Assembly (NCBI GenBank): GCA_016214035.1
Contig: JACRPF010000020.1
Coordinates: 372,340 to 436,339 of the forward strand
Origin: Spirochaetota bacterium
Lineage (GTDB): Bacteria; Spirochaetota; Brachyspiria; Brachyspirales; JACRPF01
DNA: 64,000 nucleotides
Direction: 5' to 3'
Shown: piece after piece, positions 34,460 to 44,002 of the stretch
Numbering within the stretch: position 1 is the first letter of the stretch
How the letters are laid out: the number at the start of each line of letters is the position of its first letter
Made by a program: the position numbers and the translations under genes
Notes under the pieces: model-generated
The model's input: only the letters and a program-made list of their open reading frames with translations
Databases searched by the model: none
Told to the model about the DNA's origin: nothing

Positions 34460-37021
34460 ATGATACGTTCCGGTATACGAAGCACGTCAACATTCCTGGC
34501 GGTAATATCGTTCGTTCTGCTGGCGGTATACATTTCTGCAGAAACCGCATCGCCATTGCAGGAAGGACTGAGCGCAACCAGCGTCGGCAGATTCGGCTGG
34601 GAGAATCCGCCGACAAATAAATTCAATGAAGGGCTTTTGTGTTTCACCGTCACCCTCAATTCCATCGTCAAATGGACAAAGGATCAGAAATACGAACTCA
34701 CGTTCAGGCTGGGTGATGATGACCGCGCGATGACCCCGGACCGCGGCGTCATCGCTTCCGCGAACTGGGTGAGTAAAAAGATGAACGTGGACGGCGGGCG
34801 CTATTCGATCGCCTTCAACGTGCTCGCCCCGGCGGTCATGATACAGAGCGGAAAAGAACAGCGCTTTACTATCAGCGCGGGCAATCGCTTCAAGTTCGCA
34901 TCGCTTGAGATAGGTGGACAGAGAAAGACGATATCCCTGGACAGTAAAGATACACTGTATGATGCGGCAAAAGACGGTGCACTCACCGCAAACTGGATGC
35001 TCCTTTGGCAGAACGGAACGGAGAAAGAATCGCTCGTCGTGCCGGTGCTCGTGGTCATGCAGCATCAGCCGGCGTCCGTTACACTTGACGGAATGAACGT
35101 GGTGATGCTGTTCAGTAAGCCGGTGGATACGGTATTCCTGGCAACACCGGCCGGAGTACAGAGCTGGACCGGCGAAACAGCCGCCGGTTGGGAGAAGGAG
35201 CTTCCGAAAGAACTGACGTCATCCTGCGAGCTCTGGTCGAAGGCGCTCTGGAGTTTCCCGATGGAATGCCGTGAGAGCTATGATATCGCCGGCGAAGGCC
35301 CCGGCGCACAGGTCCGCATACAGAATACATATTCGTACATCGAACAGAGCGATGACTGGAAAACGCCCGCGCTCCGGCTTGCGGTGCTTCCGCCGGTGCT
35401 GTCGTATATGAAAGGCAGATATCCGATGAACCTGCCGGCGAAGCTTCGTGACCTCTCCTGCCCCACCTACTATGGAAGACTTGAAGCGGTGGAAAGCGGC
35501 GAAGTCCGCTATGAACTTCCGGTCCCCCCGATCGATCACGGTATTCCGCTGAACGTTCCCGCGAACACCGCGGCGATACGGCAGATCAACGATCAGGTGA
35601 AGGCCTATATCACCAGCAGTCTGGGTGAATGTGCGCGTAAACCGTTCCCGCAGATGCCCGGGAATTCCGTCCGGAGCCTTCGCGACCTGACGCTCACGAA
35701 GTTCATGCTCGATGAAGCGAGCCGGAAACTGGTAGATGAGCATCGGGAGGTGAACTTTCCCTACATCATCTCTGAAAAGGCGGAAGAACTGTTCTGGGAA
35801 ACGGTGGTCGATCCGTTCTCGAAAAAGAAATACATCCACGTGACCCAGGGCGGCAGGAAGTACGACCAGGATGCCTTTGCAAGTTACAAGCTTTCGGAGA
35901 TCTGGAAATCGTTCTTCTGGACTCAGGACACGGAACTTTTACGGAAAAACTGGACATGGATCACGCGGATCTACGATGTCTTCAACGTGCTCAATGACTG
36001 GGCATGGATGGGTTCCATGTGCCGCGATTACGGCGGAGCGGGCATTGGCATCGACATGGCCGTCGATTCGTGGACGGGACTGGCATCGATGCAGGCGATG
36101 GCGGAGGCCGTGGGTGATGAGAACATCACACGGCAGGTCCACTATCTCCGGGCGAAATACGCACTCCCGCTCACCGCGCGTTTCTGCGGCTACCGGGAAT
36201 ATCTCGAGACCTACGACTGTCACCGGTTCGAGGAAGGGCAGCTGGCGAACATGCTGAGCGAACCGAACGTTGACGGAAAACTTGAAGAAAGCAGACACTA
36301 TAACACGAAATGGCTCGGCGCTCGGGGCGTTTCACCCCAGAAGTATTTTGCCTGGGGCGATGCCATGGTAAACGGCTGCCAATGTCATCCCGGTGTGTAC
36401 CAGTTCCTGGCGGATGTGATACCGCAGGACATGCGCAATTACCTCGGGTGGATCGACACCTACTGCCCGCAATGGTACGAATGCCCGCCCGGCATCGGTC
36501 TCGAAAAAGAACCGTGGACCAGACTGTGGATCACCTCGCGAATGCTGGCTCCGGTAGCCCTGCTGCATGCCATGGTAAAAAATGAAAGCAAGGAACAGAT
36601 GGAACAGTACTGCAGGAGCCTGTTCGCTCCGGCGGACAACGCCACGCCCGGCTTCCGGGAATTCCTGAAACAGGGTGTACCGTACCTTTTCGGCTTCACC
36701 GCCGCCATGGATTGCCCCGTGCGGCTCTCCGCCTGGGGACAGGCGAAGGTACTCGACGGCACATATGATAAAGAAAACAGAACGGCGGCACTTCGATTCT
36801 CACTGCAGGCAAAAAACGATTCCGCCATCATCAAGCTGCGCTGCAGAGAAACACCGGTCGATATCCGCATCAATGACAGGCCGGTCACCCGCCGCGCATC
36901 CTTCGACGAACTCCAGGAAAGCAGAGACGGGTCATGGATCGAAGGAAAATATCTGTACATTAAAATACCCTCAGATGAAACTGTGCAGACTATACGATTA
37001 GCATTTCGGAAGAATGAATAA
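34460..37021 (+). CDS. Large secreted protein, family not recognised
   Basis: The 853-residue product from ATG 34460 has GGGAG seven bases upstream. It has a signal-type hydrophobic N-terminus, STFLAVISFVLLAVYISAETA. The first 320 residues look beta-rich. The middle and C-terminal part (about 400-780) is helix-rich with many Trp and Tyr residues: LLRKNWTWITRIYDVFNVLNDWAWMGS, GIGIDMAVDSWTGLASMQAMAEAVGD, and RLWITSRMLAPVALLHAM. This suits an (alpha/alpha)-barrel hydrolase or lyase; catalytic residues cannot be named. The final 90 residues return to a beta-type segment. It lies after two AraC-type regulators, suggesting polysaccharide degradation. Confidence 0.6.
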   Translation: MIRSGIRSTSTFLAVISFVLLAVYISAETASPLQEGLSATSVGRFGWENPPTNKFNEGLLCFTVTLNSIVKWTKDQKYELTFRLGDDDRAMTPDRGVIASANWVSKKMNVDGGRYSIAFNVLAPAVMIQSGKEQRFTISAGNRFKFASLEIGGQRKTISLDSKDTLYDAAKDGALTANWMLLWQNGTEKESLVVPVLVVMQHQPASVTLDGMNVVMLFSKPVDTVFLATPAGVQSWTGETAAGWEKELPKELTSSCELWSKALWSFPMECRESYDIAGEGPGAQVRIQNTYSYIEQSDDWKTPALRLAVLPPVLSYMKGRYPMNLPAKLRDLSCPTYYGRLEAVESGEVRYELPVPPIDHGIPLNVPANTAAIRQINDQVKAYITSSLGECARKPFPQMPGNSVRSLRDLTLTKFMLDEASRKLVDEHREVNFPYIISEKAEELFWETVVDPFSKKKYIHVTQGGRKYDQDAFASYKLSEIWKSFFWTQDTELLRKNWTWITRIYDVFNVLNDWAWMGSMCRDYGGAGIGIDMAVDSWTGLASMQAMAEAVGDENITRQVHYLRAKYALPLTARFCGYREYLETYDCHRFEEGQLANMLSEPNVDGKLEESRHYNTKWLGARGVSPQKYFAWGDAMVNGCQCHPGVYQFLADVIPQDMRNYLGWIDTYCPQWYECPPGIGLEKEPWTRLWITSRMLAPVALLHAMVKNESKEQMEQYCRSLFAPADNATPGFREFLKQGVPYLFGFTAAMDCPVRLSAWGQAKVLDGTYDKENRTAALRFSLQAKNDSAIIKLRCRETPVDIRINDRPVTRRASFDELQESRDGSWIEGKYLYIKIPSDETVQTIRLAFRKNE

Positions 37022-37040
37022 GGAATAGTTTCCTGTTCGT

Positions 37041-37069
37041 CAAAAAATAATTCATTGCGTGTAACGCAA
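37041..37069 (-). terminator. Weak candidate terminator after the aldolase-like gene
   Basis: On the minus strand TTGCGT-TAC-ACGCAA (37055-37069) is followed after seven bases by a run of U residues in the transcript (37041-37046). The stem is only 6 bp, between convergent genes. Confidence 0.3.
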
Positions 37070-37158
37070 CATATCCGCCGCGTCAAATCGGCAACTGCGA
37101 ACGGCTGCCGACCACAGAACCGCGACAATGATCAGGGAACTCAGCAACAATCTATTTT

Positions 37159-38127
37159 TCACCGGGCGCTGCCGGCCTCTTCTTCCGTCTCCGGCGTGGT
37201 GAGTTTGTCATAGAACTTCACGAAATTGTCGCGTTCGGGTGAATCGCGGAACGCTATCGCCACACGCGGGTGTTCGTTGAGCACGCCGGTCACCATGTAC
37301 GGGATGATATATCCCCACTCGATCTTTTCACGGAGCGAGAGATACTCTTCCTGTATGAGCTTCAGTATCGGGCGCAGTTTATATTTCGGGTTCTGCAGAA
37401 AGCTCATGAGAAGTTCAAGGCAGCAGTTCCCGGGCCCCCGTCCGATGCCGTACACCGAGGCGTCAAGCATGTCCGCGCCGTCGATGATGGCCTGTATCGT
37501 ATTGCTGAACGCAAGCTGCCGGTTATTGTGCGTGTGTATGCCTATGGTCTTTCCCGGAAGCGCGTCGCGATATTTCTTGACGAGGAAGGTCACATCCTCA
37601 CAGTACATCGCGCCGTAGGAGTCCACCACATACACGGTGGGTATCGACGTCTTCGACAGATCGTTGAGCGCCTCGTCGATCTCGCGGTCGAGGTTCGTCG
37701 ACACCGCCATGATGTTCACGGTGGTCTCATACCCCTTGTCCATTATCATATTGCAGAGGTCGATGGCCTTATCCACATCCTTGATATAGCAGGCCACGCG
37801 TATCATCGAGAACGGCGACTCCGTCTGCTGAACGATATCCTTATCCTCCACGCGGCCGATGTCCACCATGCAGGAAAGTTTCACCTCCGGCGTAATGCCG
37901 TCGATGATGCGGCGAACGTCCTCGTCGGCGCAGAAGCGCCATTTGCCGTACACCTTCGGGTCGAACTGCGTTTTCGACGCCTTATACCCTATCTCCATGT
38001 AATCCACGCCGGACTCGGCCAGCGCGCGGTAATTCGCGCGTACGAACTCGTCGCTGAACTGCCAATTGTTGATAAGCCCGCCGTCGCGTATGGAACAGTC
38101 GAGCACTTTGATCTCTTTGCGGTACAT
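37159..38127 (-). CDS. DRE-TIM metallolyase-like aldolase domain protein
   Basis: The 322-residue product is related to the catalytic barrel of HMG-CoA lyase, isopropylmalate synthase and 4-hydroxy-2-oxovalerate aldolase. The diagnostic start is VLDCSIRDGGLINNWQF, with metal Asp and catalytic Arg. The metal-binding His pair is in TIGIHTHNNRQLAFSN. YGIGRGPGNCCLELL follows, as in the family. There is no regulatory or communication domain, so it is a stand-alone lyase or aldolase-type enzyme, reaction unknown. AAGGA lies upstream of the ATG. A promoter TTGACG-17-TACTAT is visible near 38180-38210. Neighbours do not clarify the pathway. Confidence 0.75.
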   Translation of the reverse strand: MYRKEIKVLDCSIRDGGLINNWQFSDEFVRANYRALAESGVDYMEIGYKASKTQFDPKVYGKWRFCADEDVRRIIDGITPEVKLSCMVDIGRVEDKDIVQQTESPFSMIRVACYIKDVDKAIDLCNMIMDKGYETTVNIMAVSTNLDREIDEALNDLSKTSIPTVYVVDSYGAMYCEDVTFLVKKYRDALPGKTIGIHTHNNRQLAFSNTIQAIIDGADMLDASVYGIGRGPGNCCLELLMSFLQNPKYKLRPILKLIQEEYLSLREKIEWGYIIPYMVTGVLNEHPRVAIAFRDSPERDNFVKFYDKLTTPETEEEAGSAR

Positions 38128-38253
38128 GGAATTTCCTTTTTTATGATGCGTTCATCATGACATTATATTGATACTGTCTTCATAGTATAATACAGGAGAG
38201 ATTGCGTCAATAGACCACGTCATTGCGAGGAGTATTCGACGAAACAATCTTCC

Positions 38254-40536
38254 TCACCTCCTGACAACAGTAATATGCACCGTATCCTTCTGCCCATCAT
38301 CAGACCGTGCCTCAATCGTCACGTCACCCGGGGCCAGCCGCCAGTATACCGTTTTCCCTTCGGCATATCGATTCCCGTTGATATACCACTCTATCTTTTT
38401 ACGCTCGCAAGCAGCGGCAAGTTCTATCTCCTGCGTACGTCCGTTGATAGCCGCATCGATGCTGAACACATCCTTCTCGCACGGCCGCACGATACGTAGT
38501 GCCGTTGCCGGCTCAGCCTCGTCTGCGCGTCCGGTATCGGAAAGCCACGTGGCATATTCCGCGGGCATCGTTACTCTGCCGTTGCTGTGCCAGGTGCAGA
38601 GGACGCCGGACACCGTATCCGCATAAAAATATTCAACGATATTTTCCCGGCACTCGGGCTTTGCCCGCATGCCCGAAAGCGTGCAGATGCGCACCGGCGT
38701 TATGCCATCCGGCGGCGTCATATCCGCTCTGCCGATATCGATGCCGGCATTATACATCCCTGCGATAATGTCCCTGAAAATAAGTCCCGCTCCCTGCGCG
38801 GCGGGCAGCGCATCCATGGACCGGCCGCTGAAATTCCCCGCCCACACCCCGATGGTGTAATTGTGCGTATACCCTGCAATTGTGTTGTCCCGATAGTCCT
38901 TCGACGTGCCCGTCTTCACCGCAACGGGGAACGGCATGTTGAGCGCCGAGTGTATGCCGAAACCGGCCGCTTTGTATTTGAATTCGGCGAGTATATGCGT
39001 TATCAGGAACGACGTCTCCCGCGAGAACACACGGGTACTCACGCGTTCCGGCGGCAGTATCGTCTTCCCGCTTGACGCGGTGATGCTCCGTATCATGGAC
39101 GTATCCCGATACATCCCGCTGTTGGCAAACACCGCATACGCACGCGTCAGTTCCATAAGCGACACATCCGCATTGCCGAGCGCAAGTCCGAGACCGTAAT
39201 GCTCCGGCGCACGGTTTATGGAATCAAAGTGAAGCGCATGCAGCCGGTCATACACCGCGCGAAGTCCGGTCGTGTTGAGGAGCCACACCGCGGGAATATT
39301 ATACGAACTTCCGAGTGCGAGCGCCGCGCGTACGGGACCGTGAAACCGTTCATCGTAATTACGCGGAAGGTATTTTCCCACGGTCGACGGAAAGCTCCGT
39401 TCGGTATCGGGGAGTATGCTGGCTGGTGTTATCACACGATTTTCAAACGCCGTCGCATAAACGAACGGCTTCATCGACGAACCCGGCTGACGTTTCATGA
39501 AGACGCCGTTGATCTCTCCCTCCGGCGAATCGAAGTCCGGCGACCCCACGAGCGCGCGCACCTCGAGCGTGCGGTTATCGAGAATAAGCACACTCGCGTC
39601 ATGGATATGATGCTTCTTCGCCAAATGCGCGATGCGGTCGCGTACGGTATCAACCGCTATCGCCTGCATCTCCGGATCGAGCGTGGTGTAGATGGCGTTC
39701 ACACTGCCGCCCGCCGTCTTCTTCGCCGCCGCAAAAACCGAGAGTGAAAAATGCTCCGCATTGAAAAGCCGCTCAGCGGTATAACGCGTAACAGAGGCGT
39801 TCATCGCATTGCTGTACAATTCCCCGCCAATACGTCCTGCCTTCGCATATCGGGAAAGAATGGCCTTCGCTTTCGCCTCGGCACGCTCCGGGTGATGCCA
39901 GGGGTCGGAGATACCCGGCTCACGGATAACTGCGGTTAGAACTGCAAACTCGAACAGTGAACAGTTCCGTATCTCCTTGCGGAAATACATGCGTGCCGCG
40001 CGTCCGATGCCGGATGCATTATTGCCCATGCGCACGCTGTTGCAGTATGCGGTAAGCACATCGCTTTTCTTCGAATACGCGGTAAGACGTACGGCCATAA
40101 GCATTTCAAATACTTTCGTCACAATGTTATTGCGCCGGATGTTCAGACGGCGCTTGACGTACTGCTGCGGTATCGTGGATGCGCCCTGAACCACGGAGAA
40201 CGCGCGTACATTCGCGGCAAACGCGCGGGCTATCGCTTTCGCATCGATGCCGCAATGAGCATAGAACGAACGGTCTTCAGAATACATCAACAGATCGATG
40301 AATTCATCCGGTATCTGCTCACGGGTGAGCGGTGTGCACAAACCGGTAATGCCCGGTGTGAACTCGGTGAACGGTTTACCATGCCGGTCATAGATGACGA
40401 CGGCATTGTCAGCCAGTGAAAGAAAATCCTCCGGCAAAGGCAGCGCGATGAATATGATTATCGCTGCGAGGACCGCAATCGGGATGAGCACTGGAAGCAA
40501 TCGGCGGATATTGATAGGGGTTTCCTTTTTCACCAT
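38254..40536 (-). CDS. pbpC: Penicillin-binding protein 1C (peptidoglycan glycosyltransferase/transpeptidase)
   Basis: The 760-residue class A PBP has an N-terminal membrane anchor (about 13-33). The glycosyltransferase domain has catalytic Glu87 in SEDRSFYAHCGID and QGASTIPQQYVKR. The transpeptidase domain has Ser353 in PGSSMKPF (SxxK), SYN at about 411-413, and KTGTS at about 541-545. The C-terminal 80 residues form the beta-sandwich BiPBP_C-type domain specific to PBP1C (RIVRPCEKDVFSIDAA). It acts at the outer face of the inner membrane in wall synthesis. A promoter TTGACG-16-TATACT lies 14 bases before the ATG, giving a very short leader without a ribosome-binding site. Confidence 0.9.
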   Translation of the reverse strand: MVKKETPINIRRLLPVLIPIAVLAAIIIFIALPLPEDFLSLADNAVVIYDRHGKPFTEFTPGITGLCTPLTREQIPDEFIDLLMYSEDRSFYAHCGIDAKAIARAFAANVRAFSVVQGASTIPQQYVKRRLNIRRNNIVTKVFEMLMAVRLTAYSKKSDVLTAYCNSVRMGNNASGIGRAARMYFRKEIRNCSLFEFAVLTAVIREPGISDPWHHPERAEAKAKAILSRYAKAGRIGGELYSNAMNASVTRYTAERLFNAEHFSLSVFAAAKKTAGGSVNAIYTTLDPEMQAIAVDTVRDRIAHLAKKHHIHDASVLILDNRTLEVRALVGSPDFDSPEGEINGVFMKRQPGSSMKPFVYATAFENRVITPASILPDTERSFPSTVGKYLPRNYDERFHGPVRAALALGSSYNIPAVWLLNTTGLRAVYDRLHALHFDSINRAPEHYGLGLALGNADVSLMELTRAYAVFANSGMYRDTSMIRSITASSGKTILPPERVSTRVFSRETSFLITHILAEFKYKAAGFGIHSALNMPFPVAVKTGTSKDYRDNTIAGYTHNYTIGVWAGNFSGRSMDALPAAQGAGLIFRDIIAGMYNAGIDIGRADMTPPDGITPVRICTLSGMRAKPECRENIVEYFYADTVSGVLCTWHSNGRVTMPAEYATWLSDTGRADEAEPATALRIVRPCEKDVFSIDAAINGRTQEIELAAACERKKIEWYINGNRYAEGKTVYWRLAPGDVTIEARSDDGQKDTVHITVVRR

Positions 40537-40775
40537 GTATGATGTGTACGAGTATATTGCAACTTCCGATCACGTCAAGGCCGATCGCTTCGCAGGAGTA
40601 GGCTCGATGCCGCGCCTGCTGTACATGTTTTTCAACGGAGGCGCGGATATATATCCGCGCCTCCGGCACCATTACTCACTCGGTCTACTCAGTGACCGGC
40701 CTGTACATCGTATCTGCTCAAATCGGTCGCTGAGTAGCGTATTCAGCGTATCGAAGCGGCCACAACCTGAAACCT

Positions 40776-41579
40776 TCAGCTCCGCTGATCCACAAAATAC
40801 CGCGACGGCGGCATACCCGTTTCTTTCTTGAACGCCTTTGAAAAATGGTACTCATCATAAAACCCCAGCGCCTCCGCCGTGTCACGCACCGTCGAACCAT
40901 TCGACAGCATTGCTTTTGCACGCTGCATCCGTATACGGAGAATATAGCGCATCGGCGTGAGACCGTTCTCACGTTTGAAATAATGGGTTATGAATGACGG
41001 TGATTTTTTCGAAACATCCGCGAGATCGTTGATCGAGATGGGTGTGTTTAGATGATTCCGGATATGGTCATCGATCTGTTTCAGCCAGGGAAGCATGCGA
41101 TGACGTAGTATTTCTTTTGACAGGATATACTCGCTCATGTTCTTAAGAAGCGACGCCATGTCTTCCATGTATGCGCGGCTTTTTTTCGGCAGTTTTCCGA
41201 ATGCCGCATCGCGCCGTCCCGTTTTCCGCTCGGCGGCATCCACAGGCCGCACCTGTCCGAATACGAGCGCGCCGAGATACGTATCCCCGTTATAGAGCGG
41301 CACGATCGCCTCATACAGCCCCGCATGGCAGATATAAATATGCGGCGCTTTCGAGCGCTTGGCTGCAGCGAGGTGTTCGGCGTCGCATCGTTCACAGCGG
41401 GTGTTGAAATCCTTCCGCAGCCGGTGTCCGCGGCAAAACTGCGATAGCGGCTTGATATCGAAGGCGGCGAGCTCTTCGCCCGTGAGATCGAAAAAAGTTA
41501 TACGGATGTCGAACAGCCGGTACAGCGTCCGGAGGATGTCGTTAAGCGCCGACGTTTCGATGATATATTTGACCGACAT
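40776..41579 (-). CDS. AraC-family regulator with PocR sensor domain
   Basis: The 267-residue product has an N-terminal PocR-type domain (about 10-135) with the Cys-containing segment PLSQFCRGHRLRKDFNTRCERCDAEH and ICHAGLYEAIVPLYNGDTYLGALVFGQVR. AraC HTHs (about 165-262) contain ISINDLADVSKKSPSFITHYFKRENGLTPMRYILRIRMQRA and VRDTAEALGFYDEYHFSKAFKKETGMPPSRYF. PocR domains bind small hydrocarbon-type ligands. It is divergent from the isomerase-aldolase-kinase operon (72 bases apart) and probably controls it. Confidence 0.88.
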   Translation of the reverse strand: MSVKYIIETSALNDILRTLYRLFDIRITFFDLTGEELAAFDIKPLSQFCRGHRLRKDFNTRCERCDAEHLAAAKRSKAPHIYICHAGLYEAIVPLYNGDTYLGALVFGQVRPVDAAERKTGRRDAAFGKLPKKSRAYMEDMASLLKNMSEYILSKEILRHRMLPWLKQIDDHIRNHLNTPISINDLADVSKKSPSFITHYFKRENGLTPMRYILRIRMQRAKAMLSNGSTVRDTAEALGFYDEYHFSKAFKKETGMPPSRYFVDQRS

Positions 41580-41651
41580 ACTGCCGGATTATACATCTTT
41601 CCTGCCGATATCGCCATTCACGGAAGGCTGCGCCGTAAGCATTATAGTATC

Positions 41652-43061
41652 ATGAAAAAAACAACATTCGCACTCTATTTCGGCAACCGGGGGTTCTTCC
41701 CCGAACAGCTTATCGCCGCGGCCCGGGCTGAACTCTCCGCACGCATCGGCGCACTCGGATATGAAACACGCATGATGGCGGCCGACGCAACAAGATTCGG
41801 TGCAATCGAGACGCCGCAGGAAGGACGCCTATTCGCGCGTTTTCTCGCCGAAAACAAAAGCGCCGTGGACGGGGTGATAATATGCCTGCCGAATTTCGGC
41901 GATGAGCGCGGGGCCGTTGAAGCAGTGCGCGATGCCGGTGTGCCCGTCATGGTGATGGCGTATCCGGATTCACTCGATAAGATGGATTTTCAGTCGCGGC
42001 GTGACGCGTTCTGCGGCAAGCTCTCGGTCATGGACATGCTCCGTCAGTACCGCATACCGTACACCGCGTTCGAATCGCATGTCGTTCATCCGTCGTCGGA
42101 TGAGTTCGCGCGGGAGATCCATATATTCGCCGGCGTCTGCCGCGTGGTGAACGGCATGCGTCGTATGACCGTGGGCGCGGTGGGCGCCCGTGTCAGCGCG
42201 TTCAAGACCGTACGCTGGGATGAAGTAACGCTTCAGAAATACGGCATCACCACGGAATCGATTGACCTCTCGGAAGTGTTTCAGCGCATGCGGTCGGTCG
42301 ATACTGCGTCAGAAGCATACCGCACACGGTTCACGCGTGTATCAGGATATGCTGACCTCTCGGCGGTTCCGGCGGCTAAAGTGGAACAGTTCACGCGCCT
42401 CAGCGTCGCGCTTGACGATATCATCGCGGAATATTCGCTCGACTCGGTGGCGCTCCGCTGCTGGCTTGAGATGCAGAAAGAGATAGGCATAGCACCCTGC
42501 ATGATAATCGGCGAGATGAATGACCGCGGCATACCCACGGCATGCGAAACCGATGTGGGTAATGCCGTTGCCATGCGGTCGCTCACGCTCGCGTCGGGCC
42601 TGCCGTCAACCTGTCTCGATTGGAACAACAATTACGGCGACGAAAAAAACAAATGCATACTCTTCCACTGCGGTCCGGTGCCCGCGTCGCTCATGACTGG
42701 CATTGGCGTTGTCGTCGATCATCCCATGTTCGCAAAATCGCTCGGCGCGGGAAACGGTTTCGGCCCGAACACCGGACGCATCAAACCCATGCCGATGACG
42801 TTTGCGAGCACCAAGACCGAGGACGGTGTGCTCTCCTATTATCTCGGCGAAGGACGCTTCACTGACGACCCAATCGCAAAAGAATTCTTCGGCTGCGGCG
42901 GTGTTGCCGAGATAAACGGACTTCCCCGCGCACTGTTTCATATCGGCAAAGAGGGATACCGCCATCATGTGAGCGTCACACCGTCGCATTCCGCAGAAGC
43001 GGTGCGCGAGGCGTTCAGCACCTATCTCAACTACACGCGGACCGATCTATGCCGCTCATAA
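41652..43061 (+). CDS. L-fucose/L-arabinose isomerase-family protein
   Basis: The 469-residue product is related to the FucI/AraA fold: N-terminal Rossmann-like domains (ALYFGNRGFFPEQL, DGVIICLPNFGDE) and a C-terminal part with MIIGEMNDRGIPTACETDVGNAVAMRSLTLASG, where metal-site Glu and Asp are expected, and CILFHCGPVPASL. It should interconvert an aldose and a ketose in the cytoplasm. It is shorter than E. coli FucI. The following aldolase and kinase genes overlap or abut it, so the three make one pathway. The exact sugar is undetermined. A good ribosome-binding site is not visible. Confidence 0.75.
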   Translation: MKKTTFALYFGNRGFFPEQLIAAARAELSARIGALGYETRMMAADATRFGAIETPQEGRLFARFLAENKSAVDGVIICLPNFGDERGAVEAVRDAGVPVMVMAYPDSLDKMDFQSRRDAFCGKLSVMDMLRQYRIPYTAFESHVVHPSSDEFAREIHIFAGVCRVVNGMRRMTVGAVGARVSAFKTVRWDEVTLQKYGITTESIDLSEVFQRMRSVDTASEAYRTRFTRVSGYADLSAVPAAKVEQFTRLSVALDDIIAEYSLDSVALRCWLEMQKEIGIAPCMIIGEMNDRGIPTACETDVGNAVAMRSLTLASGLPSTCLDWNNNYGDEKNKCILFHCGPVPASLMTGIGVVVDHPMFAKSLGAGNGFGPNTGRIKPMPMTFASTKTEDGVLSYYLGEGRFTDDPIAKEFFGCGGVAEINGLPRALFHIGKEGYRHHVSVTPSHSAEAVREAFSTYLNYTRTDLCRS

Positions 43062-44002
43062 CCGGAAGAGCCGATGTGTTCGCCGTCTACGCGCGGGCTG
43101 CAGAGAACAAATGGGTGATACCCTGCTTCTGCAGCGAGAATCTCACCACGACGGAGGCCATACTCGCGGCAGCAGCCGAACACGGTGAAGCAGTCGGTAT
43201 TCCCGATCTTCCCGTTTCCATAGCGATAACGAATCAGTATGCGCACCGCACGCAGTCGGCATACTACACGCATACGCGCCGCTGGGATATCGGCCTTGCG
43301 CTTTTTAGGAACGATCTCGACGTGCTTACCGGTGCTGGATCTCCGTATCATGACATAACAACGCTGGTGCATCTTGACCACGCGCAGCACGATGCCGACA
43401 GCGCGCTTTTCAACGACGGTTTATCGCGCTATTCTTCCATAATGTACGATGCGTCGTCGGTGTCGTTTGATGAGAACATACAACTTACACGTGCGTTCAT
43501 GGAACGCTTCGGTGATATCATCGTCGTCGAAGGCGCCTGTGATGAAATAATCGACGCCGTTGGCACGCCGGGAAATGCGCTTACATCTCCCGAACACGCC
43601 GAACGATATGCCCGCGAGACGGGAGTAGACTTTATGGTGGCGAACCTCGGCACCGAGCATCGGGCAAGCGCGGCGACACTCCGCTATGACGACGCTCGTG
43701 CGCGTGAGATATCCGCCAAAGTGGGACCGAAAATAGTGCTGCATGGCGCATCATCAGTACCTGCGGCACGCATCGCCGGACTCTATAACGACGGCGTCTG
43801 CAAAGTGAATATCTGGACCGTGCTTGAACGCGACAGCGCACCGGCACTTATGACTGCGATGAAGGAGAACGAAGAACGTATCGCCGGAGCAAAACCCGAT
43901 ATCGGTTTCTACACGACCACCTGGCGTCAGAGCATTCTGTTCCACAGCATGAAAGACATCGTGCGCCGTTATCTGTCGCTCTGGTACCGGAAAGCGTCAT
44001 GA
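43049..44002 (+). CDS. Class II fructose-bisphosphate aldolase-family protein
   Basis: The 317-residue Zn-type aldolase has the metal motif TLVHLDHAQHD (HxDH) near residue 110, Glu in VVEGACDEI, His in ANLGTEHRA and His in KIVLHGASSVP. The usual NIDTD block reads NIWTVLERD, so the residue contacting the far end of the substrate differs from classic FBP and tagatose-bisphosphate aldolases. It probably cleaves a ketose 1-phosphate made by the adjacent kinase into dihydroxyacetone phosphate and an aldehyde. It overlaps the isomerase by 13 bases and the kinase by ATGA. Confidence 0.78.
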   Translation: MPLITGRADVFAVYARAAENKWVIPCFCSENLTTTEAILAAAAEHGEAVGIPDLPVSIAITNQYAHRTQSAYYTHTRRWDIGLALFRNDLDVLTGAGSPYHDITTLVHLDHAQHDADSALFNDGLSRYSSIMYDASSVSFDENIQLTRAFMERFGDIIVVEGACDEIIDAVGTPGNALTSPEHAERYARETGVDFMVANLGTEHRASAATLRYDDARAREISAKVGPKIVLHGASSVPAARIAGLYNDGVCKVNIWTVLERDSAPALMTAMKENEERIAGAKPDIGFYTTTWRQSILFHSMKDIVRRYLSLWYRKAS

